Assembly: GCF_033807575.1 (NCBI RefSeq) | Contig: NC_084703.1 | Location: forward strand, 8,432,001 to 8,496,000 | From: Cydia pomonella | Lineage: Eukaryota > Arthropoda > Insecta > Lepidoptera > Tortricidae | DNA length: 64,000 bases | Direction: 5' to 3' | In this document: positions 46,601 through 54,424 of the stretch, piece after piece | Numbering within the stretch: the stretch's first letter is position 1 | How the letters are laid out: every line of letters starts with the position of its first letter | Made by a program: the position numbers and the translations under genes | Notes under the pieces: model-generated | Seen by the model: only the letters and a program-made list of their open reading frames with translations | What the model was told of the DNA's origin: nothing | Database searches by the model: none

Positions 46601-47924
46601 TGAGCTTCACAACCCTAAAATACAGGTTGTGGGTTTTATTGTAGGAAAATCCGTCAAACCATTGAAATAAAAAAAAAAACAGAAATGTCAATTGAGATGA
46701 AGGTTTTAAGATGTCATCCACATAGAACCCAGTCATTAGTAAATGTAAGTAAAACCAAAATTGCAAGTTGAGATACCGTGTGAGTGTTGTGTGTCGACTC
46801 GGTGATATCCCTAGTGCACAAAACATAAAAGTTGATAAACAAGGCCATGTGCGGGTAGTTCGAATAACTCACACGGCTCGAAGATGTTGCGGTAAACTTT
46901 AACCAGTCTTCTCCACGGGACAACACCATCCTCAAATTTCTTTGTAGAGTGTAATAATGGTCCATCAATTGGACTTTGTTGTTAATTTTTGATTGATTAC
47001 TTGTTTCGTTTGCTTGCTTGAGGCTCTGGTCAAAGTGTCGCCCAAGACAAACACTGTTTTCAAGCTATTTTTAAAAATATTTACTTAAGTTATATATAGA
47101 ATTGTTTGGTTTGCTTGCTTGAGGCTCTGGTCAAAGTGTCACCCAAGACAAACACTGTTTTCAAGCTATTTTTAGAAATATTTACTTAAGTTATATATAG
47201 AATTATTAGTATAAATAAACTTCTATTATACTTACTGTACACTACTGTATAGCTATTTTATTTGTGATCTTGATGTATAAGTGAGGAGGCACTTACAAAT
47301 CTTAGCTGCATAATATAAATATTTTAAGTAGGTCAAGAACTGGAAATAAAATTGGTCCAGAAGGTAATAGTATGCTCTTTTAAAATAATCAAAATGTCGA
47401 AACGAGTCCCAAATGCAAACCTCGTGGGAACAATTTCAAGTCAGATGAAGTTATCATTTTCGTTCCTTTAGTAATCTCAGGACATGACGATATGTTCTGA
47501 CATGACGACAAGTTCGCATGATGTGTATATAAAAGATTCAAGTAACGAGACATGGAAGCTGGGTTATTATTGTTGCAATAATATAGCCTTAATGTTATTT
47601 AATCGAACTGTAAAAAGCATATCATCGCCGGTTCTAACCTAAAATTACGTGACAATATCACGTTCATTTTGGCTCAGTCCGCAATAAATATTATACGCCA
47701 ACTACTGTATCTACAATTCCTAATATTTATGTAGGACAACAAAACGAGTTTCTCGCAAGAATTTGTCTGCTTAGGATCAAATTTGACGTTATATAATAAT
47801 GATAATCAAAATAAGTAAGACCTCTGACGAAATACACATGCAATAATATAATTACCGTCTTGGAGACATTCAGCAACTGGTAATAATTTTCTTCCATCAA
47901 AATACTATCGCCTTCTTCATCCAT
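37046..47924 (-). CDS. DNAJC11: DnaJ homolog subfamily C member 11, complete gene, 13 coding exons
   Basis: A J-domain co-chaperone of the mitochondrial outer membrane; in animals it associates with the MICOS/MIB machinery that shapes cristae. Coding exons on the minus strand: 47924-47856, 44998-44824, 44219-44138, 43685-43566, 43102-42975, 42090-41899, 41553-41340, 40995-40879, 39337-39146, 38626-38493, 37799-37651, 37459-37330, 37071-37046. All phases agree and all introns are GT-AG. They sum to 1728 nt, or 575 residues plus TGA; human DNAJC11 is 559. The J domain is about residues 13-79 with HPD at 41-43. The middle contains STQNGIG, GWTEFEFG and QLGNPHSF, each with a clear human counterpart. 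VFYATVVPIVSWLIL (389-403) is hydrophobic. A charged helical stretch and the DUF3395-type C-terminus follow ([27 protein letters not shown]). The chosen ATG is the first in the J-domain exon. The identification rests on alignment from memory and is very secure. Confidence 0.95.
37330..37459 (-). CDS. DNAJC11: DNAJC11 exon 12
   Basis: 130 nt: [20 protein letters not shown] then YNFHKNLHCCTVADNQAVVL, against human [20 protein letters not shown]. Acceptor actacag, donor A|GTAAGT, phase 1. The longer frame down to 37046 is intron read-through. Confidence 0.93.
37574..37609 (-). pseudogene. partial duplicate of DNAJC11 exon 11 in the following intron
   Basis: 36 bp align without gaps to exon 11 positions 37703-37738, with seven differences, all transitions. 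In the same frame it reads SARSKVTDVTIP against [12 protein letters not shown], then valine, phenylalanine and TAA. No donor follows, so it is not a usable alternative exon. Confidence 0.55.
37651..37799 (-). CDS. DNAJC11: DNAJC11 exon 11
   Basis: 149 nt. An acidic, low-complexity front (ATSHEVEAEPTGDAASPESP) is longer than in human. It is followed by the conserved [20 protein letters not shown] and LEASK. Donor AAG|GTACAT, phase 0. Confidence 0.9.
38493..38626 (-). CDS. DNAJC11: DNAJC11 exon 10
   Basis: 134 nt: LQEMQRQARATVELMRETYS then RIRSDEEKKKGLVILRALYG, ending KLPA-G. Human has [20 protein letters not shown] and NAWYGKF. Likely coiled coil, then the start of DUF3395. Acceptor tcgacag, donor G|GTAAGA, phase 1. 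Confidence 0.92.
38799..38911. mobile_element. MITE, CCGCGAAAA family, full copy in DNAJC11 intron 9
   Basis: ccgcgaaaaccgaaattcgc and gacaaacttcgattttcgcgg are the inverted ends. Inner arms are ctttctcttttactctcac and agtgaaagagaaa. 113 bp; same family as 23004-23112. Confidence 0.7.
39146..39337 (-). CDS. DNAJC11: DNAJC11 exon 9 (hydrophobic segment)
   Basis: 192 nt: WTCSTQTIVVPIHLCEEVMP then SPVFYATVVPIVSWLILKKL, then a charged helix (RERSERERQRSMEANFER). It aligns without gaps to human [20 protein letters not shown] when joined directly to exon 8. Acceptor ttttttccag, donor AG|GTGAGT, phase 2. Confidence 0.92.
39444..39518 (-). CDS. possible in-frame cassette exon between DNAJC11 exons 8 and 9
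   Basis: 75 nt with an AG in front (tatccag, weak pyrimidine tract) and a strong donor ACT|GTAAGT. Inserted between exons 8 and 9 it keeps phase 2 on both sides and adds NVSIQTAHLFLIRNVREIEE then HDSWEL with no stop. The known human protein has no such insert, so the constitutive form should skip it. It may be an alternative exon or a pseudo-exon. Confidence 0.3.
40300..40580 (-). pseudogene. C-terminal end of an RTE-like reverse transcriptase with (AAG)n tail
   Basis: The minus strand reads RKWH-stop-IGHILRKP, then DTHLSKVALTVTWKMPGKRK, HGRPKSTWRRSVEQELGVLG, and QAAQDRSQWKKMVRALHPSR to a TAA at 40325. RKWHWIGHILRKP, GKRKRGRPxxTWRR and AQDRxxW are signature words of the extreme C-terminus of RTE-type LINEs; here the second W is a TGA (40556-40558). 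The 3' tail is (AAG)n. A 5'-truncated, dead insertion in DNAJC11 intron 8. Confidence 0.8.
40582..40623. repeat. (TA)n microsatellite
   Basis: About 20 TA units adjacent to the LINE fragment. Confidence 0.9.
40879..40995 (-). CDS. DNAJC11: DNAJC11 exon 8
   Basis: 117 nt: LGTFGAIAEYGAEKKVSKNS then SVSAAVMLGVPSGVILKLK. Human has [20 protein letters not shown] and VGVPQGVSLKVKL. Acceptor ctacag, donor AA|GTTAGT, phase 2. Confidence 0.92.
41340..41553 (-). CDS. DNAJC11: DNAJC11 exon 7
   Basis: 214 nt: MALQLDAHSVGYLTYRAGGQ early and TAIQLGNPHSFISFNIMRKM late, against human NTVGYLQWRWG and [20 protein letters not shown]. Acceptor tttgcag, donor AA|GTAAGT, phase 2. Confidence 0.93.
41899..42090 (-). 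CDS. DNAJC11: DNAJC11 exon 6
   Basis: 192 nt: GTGSVNLCNRHLSSEKGWTE then FEFGIGNGPLLGFKMFRTLS, ending FTPRGIVPSLVS. Human reads [20 protein letters not shown] and FSSRGIRPGL. Acceptor tttttcag, donor A|GTATGT, phase 1. Confidence 0.92.
42233..42365. repeat. near-perfect 55-bp-arm palindrome in DNAJC11 intron 5
   Basis: Arms 42233-42287 (gggtccacacagagcgagca, tacgcgcgaggcaatttcct) and 42311-42365 (its inverse) differ at only two or three positions. The spacer is 23 bp. A decayed relative is at 42850-42905. Probably a young MITE. Confidence 0.75.
42658..42733 (+). mobile_element. truncated MITE, CCGCGAAAA family
   Basis: ccacgaaaatcgaagttcgt and agtaaaagagaa match the left two thirds of 38799-38911 (reverse sense). 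The right terminus is lost. Confidence 0.55.
42850..42905. repeat. decayed half of the 42233 palindrome family
   Basis: agccgactccacacagagct and gccagtatagatgtgcctcg correspond to the left arm and spacer of 42233-42365. It lies just beyond exon 5. Confidence 0.5.
42975..43102 (-). CDS. DNAJC11: DNAJC11 exon 5
   Basis: 128 nt: EESNILPNIEVSGMTIQQSI then DSPITLRDTMTLSGNISTQN. Human has [20 protein letters not shown] at this place. Acceptor tcaacag, donor G|GTAAGA, phase 1. Confidence 0.92.
43188..43275 (+). repeat. TACGTCGGTGGC repeat, internally deleted copy
   Basis: ttttttatactacgtcggtg, gcatacggcccccctgatgg, then a jump to gaacacaacactatgagtag. Both ends of the full element at 12163 are present and the middle is missing. 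Lies in DNAJC11 intron 4. Confidence 0.6.
43566..43685 (-). CDS. DNAJC11: DNAJC11 exon 4
   Basis: 120 nt: [20 protein letters not shown] then ITLSVNATDMFMKYYDEYEI, against human [20 protein letters not shown]. Acceptor gtggcag, donor AT|GTGAGT, phase 2. Confidence 0.92.
44096..44157 (-). repeat. 32-bp tandem duplication carrying the DNAJC11 exon 3 donor
   Basis: The 30-bp stretch 44096-44125 (aatgacttacctttcatatt...) recurs exactly at 44128-44157. The second unit is the true exon 3 end and donor; the first is a perfect extra donor inside intron 3. Using the extra donor would add 32 nt and create an immediate in-frame TAA. Confidence 0.85.
44138..44219 (-). CDS. DNAJC11: DNAJC11 exon 3
   Basis: 82 nt, GKRGLEVDGWEVIFRTRTPR then EIREEYE-R, matching human [20 protein letters not shown]. 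Acceptor ttaacag, donor AAAG|GTAAGT at 44137. An identical donor copy follows 32 bp further on (see the duplication entry). Phase 2. Confidence 0.92.
44459..44535 (-). repeat. TACGTCGGTGGC repeat fragment
   Basis: Reversed: caaacaagcatatggcccac, ctggtggtaagcagtctcca, ctgcaactccgtagga. In DNAJC11 intron 2. Confidence 0.55.
44824..44998 (-). CDS. DNAJC11: DNAJC11 exon 2 (rest of J domain, HPD)
   Basis: 58 codons plus one base. Begins ASPDEINSAYRRFSRMFHPD and ends AIYDTL-G. It contains the HPD tripeptide that stimulates Hsp70 ATPase. Acceptor aacag, donor G|GTAAGC, phase 1. Confidence 0.95.
45774..45900 (-). mobile_element. probable LINE 3' tail with (CATT)n
   Basis: On the minus strand, gaataaatttcattcattca includes AATAAA followed by a (CATT)n tail. 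The upstream minus sequence is AT-rich 3' UTR-like. No coding remains. Confidence 0.4.
46311..46670 (+). pseudogene. GIY-YIG endonuclease fragment of a Penelope-like retroelement
   Basis: 119 codons. FQSPDIYKIDCSCGSCYIEE, then TKHTIAERVKRHFSAVKNCQ and KSAISEHLLKSGPNHWIELH, match the GIY-YIG endonuclease of Penelope-like elements (pattern VYKIPCxCGxxYIGET, R..EH, SAxxEH...GH). The glycine of YIGET is replaced by glutamate (YIEET). The reverse transcriptase part that should precede it is absent, as a stop lies just upstream. A truncated, antisense relic in DNAJC11 intron 1. Confidence 0.75.
47001..47206. repeat. 101-bp tandem duplication
   Basis: Two head-to-tail copies (about 47001-47101 and 47102-47206) containing tgcttgcttgaggctctggt and caagacaaacactgttttca differ at only a few positions. 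In DNAJC11 intron 1. Confidence 0.85.
47856..47924 (-). CDS. DNAJC11: DNAJC11 exon 1 (start codon, J-domain helix I)
   Basis: 23 codons, MDEEGDSILMEENYYQLLNV then SKT, followed by GTAATT. NYYQLLNV is the J-domain start (human DYYSLLNV). Intron phase 0. The 5' UTR lies above 47924. The minus-strand words ctgtcagagcggcagtaaaa near 48010 may be close to the transcription start. Confidence 0.93.
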
Positions 47925-48871
47925 TATATATAATTTAAATTAAAAATTAAAAACCTAAAAAAATTCAATCCTTGGATATTGAGATAGTTAATTCCTTTTA
48001 CTGCCGCTCTGACAGCGGCGTCGCCAGTGTCGAATAGAAAAGCGTAAACCATAGAGTAACTATAAAACTTTGTCTAAACTTTATCCAACATTGTTACGAC
48101 TCTTTACACGACCCAAAATTTAGAGTTAATCAGATTTCAATTTGAAAACAACGCAGAATGTGTTACATTACAGAAACATAACTATAATTTTAGTACAGCT
48201 CAGTTGCATAATGCATTCAATTTTCATAATAAATTATTGAATTACCTTAAAATTATCAATTAAGTCATAGATCACGCTAAGTTGGCAGCGATTTCGAGAG
48301 AATAGACTGTACAAGTTATGGAAGGTACCTGCCTCTACCTTCCGTAGTACAAGGTATAAGTGCTATATACGTCAAACTCACTTTAATCTTAAAAAAACCG
48401 GCCAAGTGCGAGTAGACTCACCCCCAAGGGTTCCAAACGTCAGACAAGATTTCATAAATCTTTGTTTTTCGTATGATCGAGGCAGGCTTGACAATTTTAT
48501 ACATCTTTAAGTTCGCAGCCTGCCAGCCATATCGTGAAATGTGAAAATCATACTCTCTTTCCCTGAGTCGAATTTCTAGACAGTTTGCCCGTCGGGCATC
48601 TGAAACAACCTAACGTACCTATTCTACCTATCTATTGGTTTAATGTGACTACCGTCAAAACAATACACATGAACTTTACAATTGGGCGGATTTTCCGATC
48701 GGCCGTCGACATATAGATAAAGATATTTTTTTTCCTTTTTTTTCAAAATGGTAGGCCTAATGGTTACAGCGATAGGGAAGGTATATTTCGCCATTTATTT
48801 AACATTCTTACAACGAGTCCATACCTTACAAATCTTATAATATCCCCATAAATAATTTTAAAGATTTATTT
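47925..48871. other. intergenic stretch upstream of DNAJC11, with repeat fragments
   Basis: Should contain the DNAJC11 5' UTR and promoter just above 47925. 48280-48340 (cgctaagttggcagcgattt) and 48393-48445 (aaaaccggccaagtgcgagt, the reversed end of the GGGTTCCGTAG repeat) are repeat-derived. No gene. Confidence 0.5.
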
Positions 48872-49095
48872 ACAGTACATATGGTGCTATTTTCCGCACT
48901 AGTGCGTAAATTAGTACATTATGTAGCTATGTCGAAAATTTAAAGGGCCATATGTACTGTAAAAGGTTGTACGATACATGTGCGAATAGGTAATTCGCAA
49001 CTTGTGTCTATTTAAAACACTCCCTTCGATCGTGTTTTAATTTATCACCACTGATTACGAATTTTCTATATTTCGCACTTGTATCGTAAATGATA
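48872..49095 (+). repeat. double-hairpin interspersed repeat, copy 3
   Basis: Same architecture as 33951-34176, including aaaacactcccttcgatcgt. It is more diverged at its right end (cgtaaatgata). Confidence 0.7.
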
Positions 49096-50879
49096 TAATG
49101 GTTAGGTTTTCAAATCTTTAAATAAAACGTAGGTAAGTATTTTGTACTGTGTTAAATACTTTGATTTTGAGTTTCAAGAAATGGCTCAGCTAACTCAATG
49201 GAAAATTGCTCTGACAATCAGAAAAGAAAATCGGAAATAGTTTTACAGCAGACTCGATACGCTTCGCTGACTAGATCGGCACTCGATTTCATATCCACTC
49301 GGCAGATGGTCGGATATCGTGGTGTGGGCATAGACAATGTATTTTTTTTTGCCGTACATATACGTACGGTACGGACAGCAGGCAGTCAGCTAGTAGGTAA
49401 GTAGGTATAATACACACAAGCAAAGCAACGTCTCTCGTATGCTCTCTCTAGTGAAAAAATGTAGTAAAAAGTAATAATATTTATATACTTTTCTTAAAGA
49501 TTAAACTAAATGTAGGCCGAATTGTGAGTGTGTGTGAATTTTGCGCCACGCAGGATACTTATAGGAACCAGAAGGTAAAACAGTTTGAAAATAATTTTAA
49601 AACAGATAAATTTAATACTTAACTGTAAAACGGTGATCGTGTCGGGACCATATATCTAGCTTTGTTATTTGTTATTTTGCATGATATTAGCACGAATTAG
49701 GTATGTTTTGAAGGGACCTTGGCTTTAAGCTTTTATGGTGAGGTTGGTTTGTGTAGGTGGCTGATTGTTCTGTAGTTGTTTTAGGATATAGAGCGATACA
49801 TTCGAACGTTCACAGCGAAGTGTTGATTAAAAATTCTAAATGTTTTCTCTCTTTGCCGTACGTTACCTGTCAGAGATGCACCAGTAATTTCACTAAGTAC
49901 ACGGTACACAGGCTTTCCCCGCGGGATTAATTTATAAATCAACTTAGGCTTATTAATCTCTTAATATATTTGCGAGACGGTTTACATTCGTACGCATCAT
50001 TAGTCTTAAATATATTTACATTTAATATAGGAACCTAATGTTTAACTTACTGGTTACTTTAACTTGTTTATTACTTTATTGATTACATACTTTATATGTT
50101 AACACATAAGGTCTACTATTGGTTTGGGTGTCTTATTAACTGGGCTTGCTATGATCCATCTATTAACATAATAGACCTAGTTTTGAGGAGTTATAACTTT
50201 CTCCACCACAAATAGCCAGTTGATTGCCAGTATGAATAATAAATTAGGGCTGAGTTATTTATATCTGCACACCATGTAGATATTTAACGTTAACCTTTTT
50301 TTAACCCTTTATTGGGAAAGACTGAAAAAATCCTCTATATAAGCGTCATTGCCAACTGACACTGAAATAACAAAATTATGATGTTATAGGTTGGTCTTTT
50401 TTGAGACCGCTGCCCTATAAAGGGTTAGAGTCTGTTAATGTCAAAGGTGCATCCCTGATCTTAAATTAAGTAACTTTCTCAAAGAAACTGGTATTCTAAT
50501 TAACTCCATTTTGGAGATAATCTGATTTATTTTTATCTGATAAGGAAGGACCCCTACAAGCATGTAAACCTGCCTTAGGGCCTCTTTACGTATTGATTAG
50601 TGTTTAGTAGGATTTTATTAAGTTGCTACTAAATACATGTGTGAAGTAAGTTATTAAAAAAAGACAGAAAAGTTTGATTATCTCTAGGGTTGCCATAATT
50701 ATTTGAAATGGAAACGGGACAATGGTGTCGTAATGACCTACCTATATCATTTAAGCTACTAGGCCAAATTTGTTATCGTTTTTGTTTAAATCGAGGATGT
50801 CGAATTCATTTATCATATCATATTGACACCATTCTGATCTAAAAATATATAAAATATGACAAAAAAAGAATTTCAATTC
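49096..50879. other. intergenic stretch between DNAJC11 and WDR47
   Basis: No coding exon recognised. 49240-49402 is less AT-rich and ends in a strong donor-like tag|GTAAGT at 49403, so a non-coding first exon of the plus-strand gene could sit here. This is weak evidence. Confidence 0.35.
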
Positions 50880-51220
50880 CTCCTCATACTTAAATAGTGC
50901 TTAAACCACTGAACTAATTTAGTTAAAATTTGGTATAGAGATAGTTTGAGCCATGGAAAAGAACATAGGATAGTTTTAATGTAAAAAATGATCCTTTAAG
51001 GGTGTGAAAAGGGAGGTGGAAATTTGTATCCTGAGGAGTCAATAACCACTGAACCGATTTAGAAAAAATTTGGTATATGTCTCGGGTATGAACATAGGAT
51101 AGTTTTTATTTCAAATAATTTCCATTAAAAGTGAAAAGGAAGGCCTTGGTTGGTATGGGGAATCAATAACCGCTGAACCGATTTAGATGAAAATGATATT
51201 ATACTTGTCTTAAAACCGAA
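50880..51220. repeat. LINE-like repeat with three ~120-bp modules
   Basis: Words such as ccactgaaccgatttag, aaatttggtatagaga and gaacataggatagtttt recur about every 120 bp. This modular non-coding sequence is familiar from lepidopteran LINE remnants. Confidence 0.5.
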
Positions 51221-51807
51221 ACTGAAACTATTATCAACTTTAGAGGTCACCGAAGCTGAAATCCCCCCAAGGTTACTTTTTGTGTTTACTTATTAATTTT
51301 GCTGATTAAATATGTTCTTAATTCTCATGTTAAAGGTAATTTCTCAATTCAGTTTATGGCCTAACTCATTGACATCTATTGCTTGGTTTCATTTTTATGT
51401 TTTGTAGAAACTAGCATGTCTTGGGGAGTAGAACAAAAACAATAAAAATGCAGCAAGGCTTTTTTTTTAATGCTTTAAATTATCTAATAACTGTATTTCA
51501 TGTAACATTAATGTGTAAAGAGTACTTATTATATTGAGGAATGCATGCTACATCAACCAGAGTTTATCAGAATTAAGATTAATGTGTTAGAATAGATTTA
51601 GTTTTATATAAAACTTTGATAGAATGAAAGATAGTAAACTGTTGCTAGGAGAAATAATTAAAAATACCTATATCACTAATAGAAAACAAACACATTTTTC
51701 ACTCGAATGTATGATGGCTGGATTTTTTTGCTAACAAGTGCTTTTATTTTATTCATAACATATCTGTTCAACTTACAACTTTTCTTAAAACTGATCTTTA
51801 AGCTCTA

Positions 51808-51966
51808 TATAGGTAAAAAACTTAAGTAAGTCACCTGTTGTATGTAGTTGTGATGTGTTCAAATAGACATTTGTTTTGTTTGTGTGTGTCTTTTAAACAT
51901 GTATTGTCTATTCGAACACGTCACAACTACATACAACAGGTGACTTACTTAAGTTTTTTACCTATA
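51808..51966. repeat. 62-bp-arm hairpin
   Basis: Arms 51808-51869 and 51905-51966 (tataggtaaaaaacttaagt, aagtcacctgttgtatgtag and inverse) differ at only two or three bases around a 35-nt loop. Probably a young MITE. It lies about 1 kb upstream of the WDR47 start. Confidence 0.75.
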
Positions 51967-52742
51967 CTAACATGTATAATATATATGTATCTGATACTTA
52001 TGGTAACGATTGCCGCATGTTTAGTTGCTATGACAACACAATAACAGTATTTGTATACGTCCATAACTCGTTGCACAACGTTAACCATATATGTATAATG
52101 CTTTGCCATACTGATTAACATTAGGTTTGCACACGAAGGACTTAATGAAGGGGTATTCGTTAAAGTGACATGGTACTAAAGTGTGCAATGAAAGATTTTG
52201 GCCCATATTGACTTTACAATATCTGTAATAGTGTTAAAGGTGCCGTCAGGTACGGTATTTTCGTCAATTTATAAAAGTGACATCATTAGTAAAAATAACT
52301 GGTTCAAATTTAAGCAGATTAGACTCACAACCCCGCCATTATTTATGTAGTGCCAAATCAATATACGTAGGTACCCTTTTGTTGGGAAGTTGACCTTTTA
52401 GACTTGGGTTAGTTGTATATTTGTCAAGACATAATGTTGTCGCCGGCAACTGGTTAGTTTTTGCTAATTTTGTAAATGATCTCTTGCTTACATACAGTTG
52501 TGTGCAATATAATAGCAGTCAATAAGAAAATTAGGGTAAAACTATAACTCCAGATCAATAATATTGGATTTTTTTTAATATAATTTTTCTGCATTACTTG
52601 ACATTGTTTCAAAATGAACTGTAACCTTTAGCTTTGCTTAAATAATATTGGAAGTAAAAAAAAATGTAAATCTGCTTTTTTTACTAACTTGCAGAACTTC
52701 TTATAAAAATGTAAAACCCTACGAAAAAACTATAATTGTAAT

Positions 52743-52880
52743 TTAGTATCCTGCCTATTATTTCCAATCAAAGCTTTACATCTAAACCCATGTTACCCAG
52801 AAAAAAATAAAGTTTTCAATAAGACGATCTTCGTCGCAGAGTGTACAAGTGGTCCATCATTCGGACTTTGATATATAACA
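52743..52880 (+). repeat. dispersed repeat (TATTTCCAATC...TGGTCCATCATTCGGAC)
   Basis: ctattatttccaatcaaagc, cccagaaaaaaataaagttt and gagtgtacaagtggtccatc also occur at 46006-46080 plus 46944-46975 (split) and reversed at 62023-62107. Confidence 0.55.
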
Positions 52881-52970
52881 AACCAATATTTGCGGCGAGT
52901 CCGACTCTTATAATAAATTATGAGCAAACATTTCTCTTGTTGTAGACTTTAAATAAACCACCAAGTTAAA

Positions 52971-54424
52971 ATGCCGTCTACACACCTGAACCTGCGAGAG
53001 GACGACGTCGTGCGGCTTGCCCTGGAGTTCCTCCACAACAGGGACCTGCACATCACCCAGCTCTCCCTAGAGCGCGAGACCGGCGTCATCAACGGCAACT
53101 TCGCGGACGACGTGCTCTTCCTCCGACAGCTTATCCTCGACGGCCAGTGGGACGACGTACTCGAGTTCATCCAACCTCTAAGCGCTCTAAAAGCTTTCGA
53201 AGTGGATAAATTCAATTACGCTATCCTCAGACATAAATACATAGAACTCCTCTGCATACGATCAGAAATAAAAGCCTACAACAATGTCGAAAACATTGTC
53301 GACGAGGTAGTAAAAGTGCTAAGCGATTTAGAAAAACTAGCGCCCTCTAAAGAAGAATACTCAAATTTATGTTTACTATTAACTTTACCTAGCATTACTG
53401 ATCACGCACAATTTAAGAAATGGAATCCAAGCAATGCTCGCGTCCAGTGCTTCCGCGAGGTTTACCCTCTAGTAGAACAATTTTTGCCGTGCGACAAGAA
53501 GTCAACCGGTACTGTATCTAAGTGCGCGAAGAACGATCGACTCATGCAACTGCTAATAAAGGGTATATTGTACGAGTCCTGCGTTAATTATTGTCAGGCT
53601 AAGGCTACAGGGTCTAAGGAGGCGCAGTCGAACGAGGTAAATTTTTCTAGATTACTGGACGGTTCGGGATTTGACGAGTCTGATTTGAGTTTGCTTTCAT
53701 GGCTGCAATCGATACCGGCGGAAACGTTCAGCGTGCCTTTTGAACAACGAATGCTGAATGTTGATGTGGAGAAATTGGAGCGTCCGTCGCTGCATACGTC
53801 GTGGACAGAGCATATGTTAGTGACGCCGATTAAGCCTCGAACGTTCCCTCATTTGGCGATGCCGTTTAGGAGGCCGCGCTCGGCCGCCGACGCCATGACG
53901 CGCTCGCTGCGCCCGCTGCCCGACGGTGCGCCGCGCCACCCGGCCGTTATGGCCTTGTCCGCTATCGACTACGGCCCGTCTTCGTCGTGTTTCGCCGGTT
54001 TCCATCTGACAGGAATAAAAGGCAGCAAACTGATGAATACTTCCGTCGATCGGTTGTTTGACAATAATAATGGTGGTAGCATTTTCGACAATTTGGATGA
54101 TACGTTGAAACCGATCGAGGAGAAATTGAAGCCAATCGGAGAGGGAAAAACGAATGAAGGGAATAGCGTTGGTGCTTCAAACGCGACGACGCCTGAGCAC
54201 AGAGGGCAGGATTACTCGGCCTCTACGTCTATATCAACCACCGCGGCGTCGACTGAACGTTCGTCTTTGGCAGAGCGGACGCCGCAGCAGCCTGAGTCGG
54301 CGCTGTTACCCGCGATGGAGGGAGACTTTAGAAGAGAACTGCTCAAAGAGTACCAGATTCAGAAGCAACGTGAATGCGACGATTATCTCCGAAATCTTTG
54401 CTCAGCAGATGCGAGACAAAAAGG
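52971..54424 (+). CDS. WDR47: WDR47 coding exon 1 (LisH, CTLH, linker)
   Basis: 1454 nt, 484 codons plus two bases, ending AAA|GG then GTGAGT. A single exon covers what human spreads over several, as is common in insects. The open frame runs only four more bases to a TGA inside the intron. The segment 53880-53950 is very GC-rich and encodes the RPLPDGAPRHP region. Confidence 0.95.

Noticed and set aside
52949..53215. Minus-strand frame of 88 codons
   Set aside because: Antisense shadow of WDR47 exon 1.
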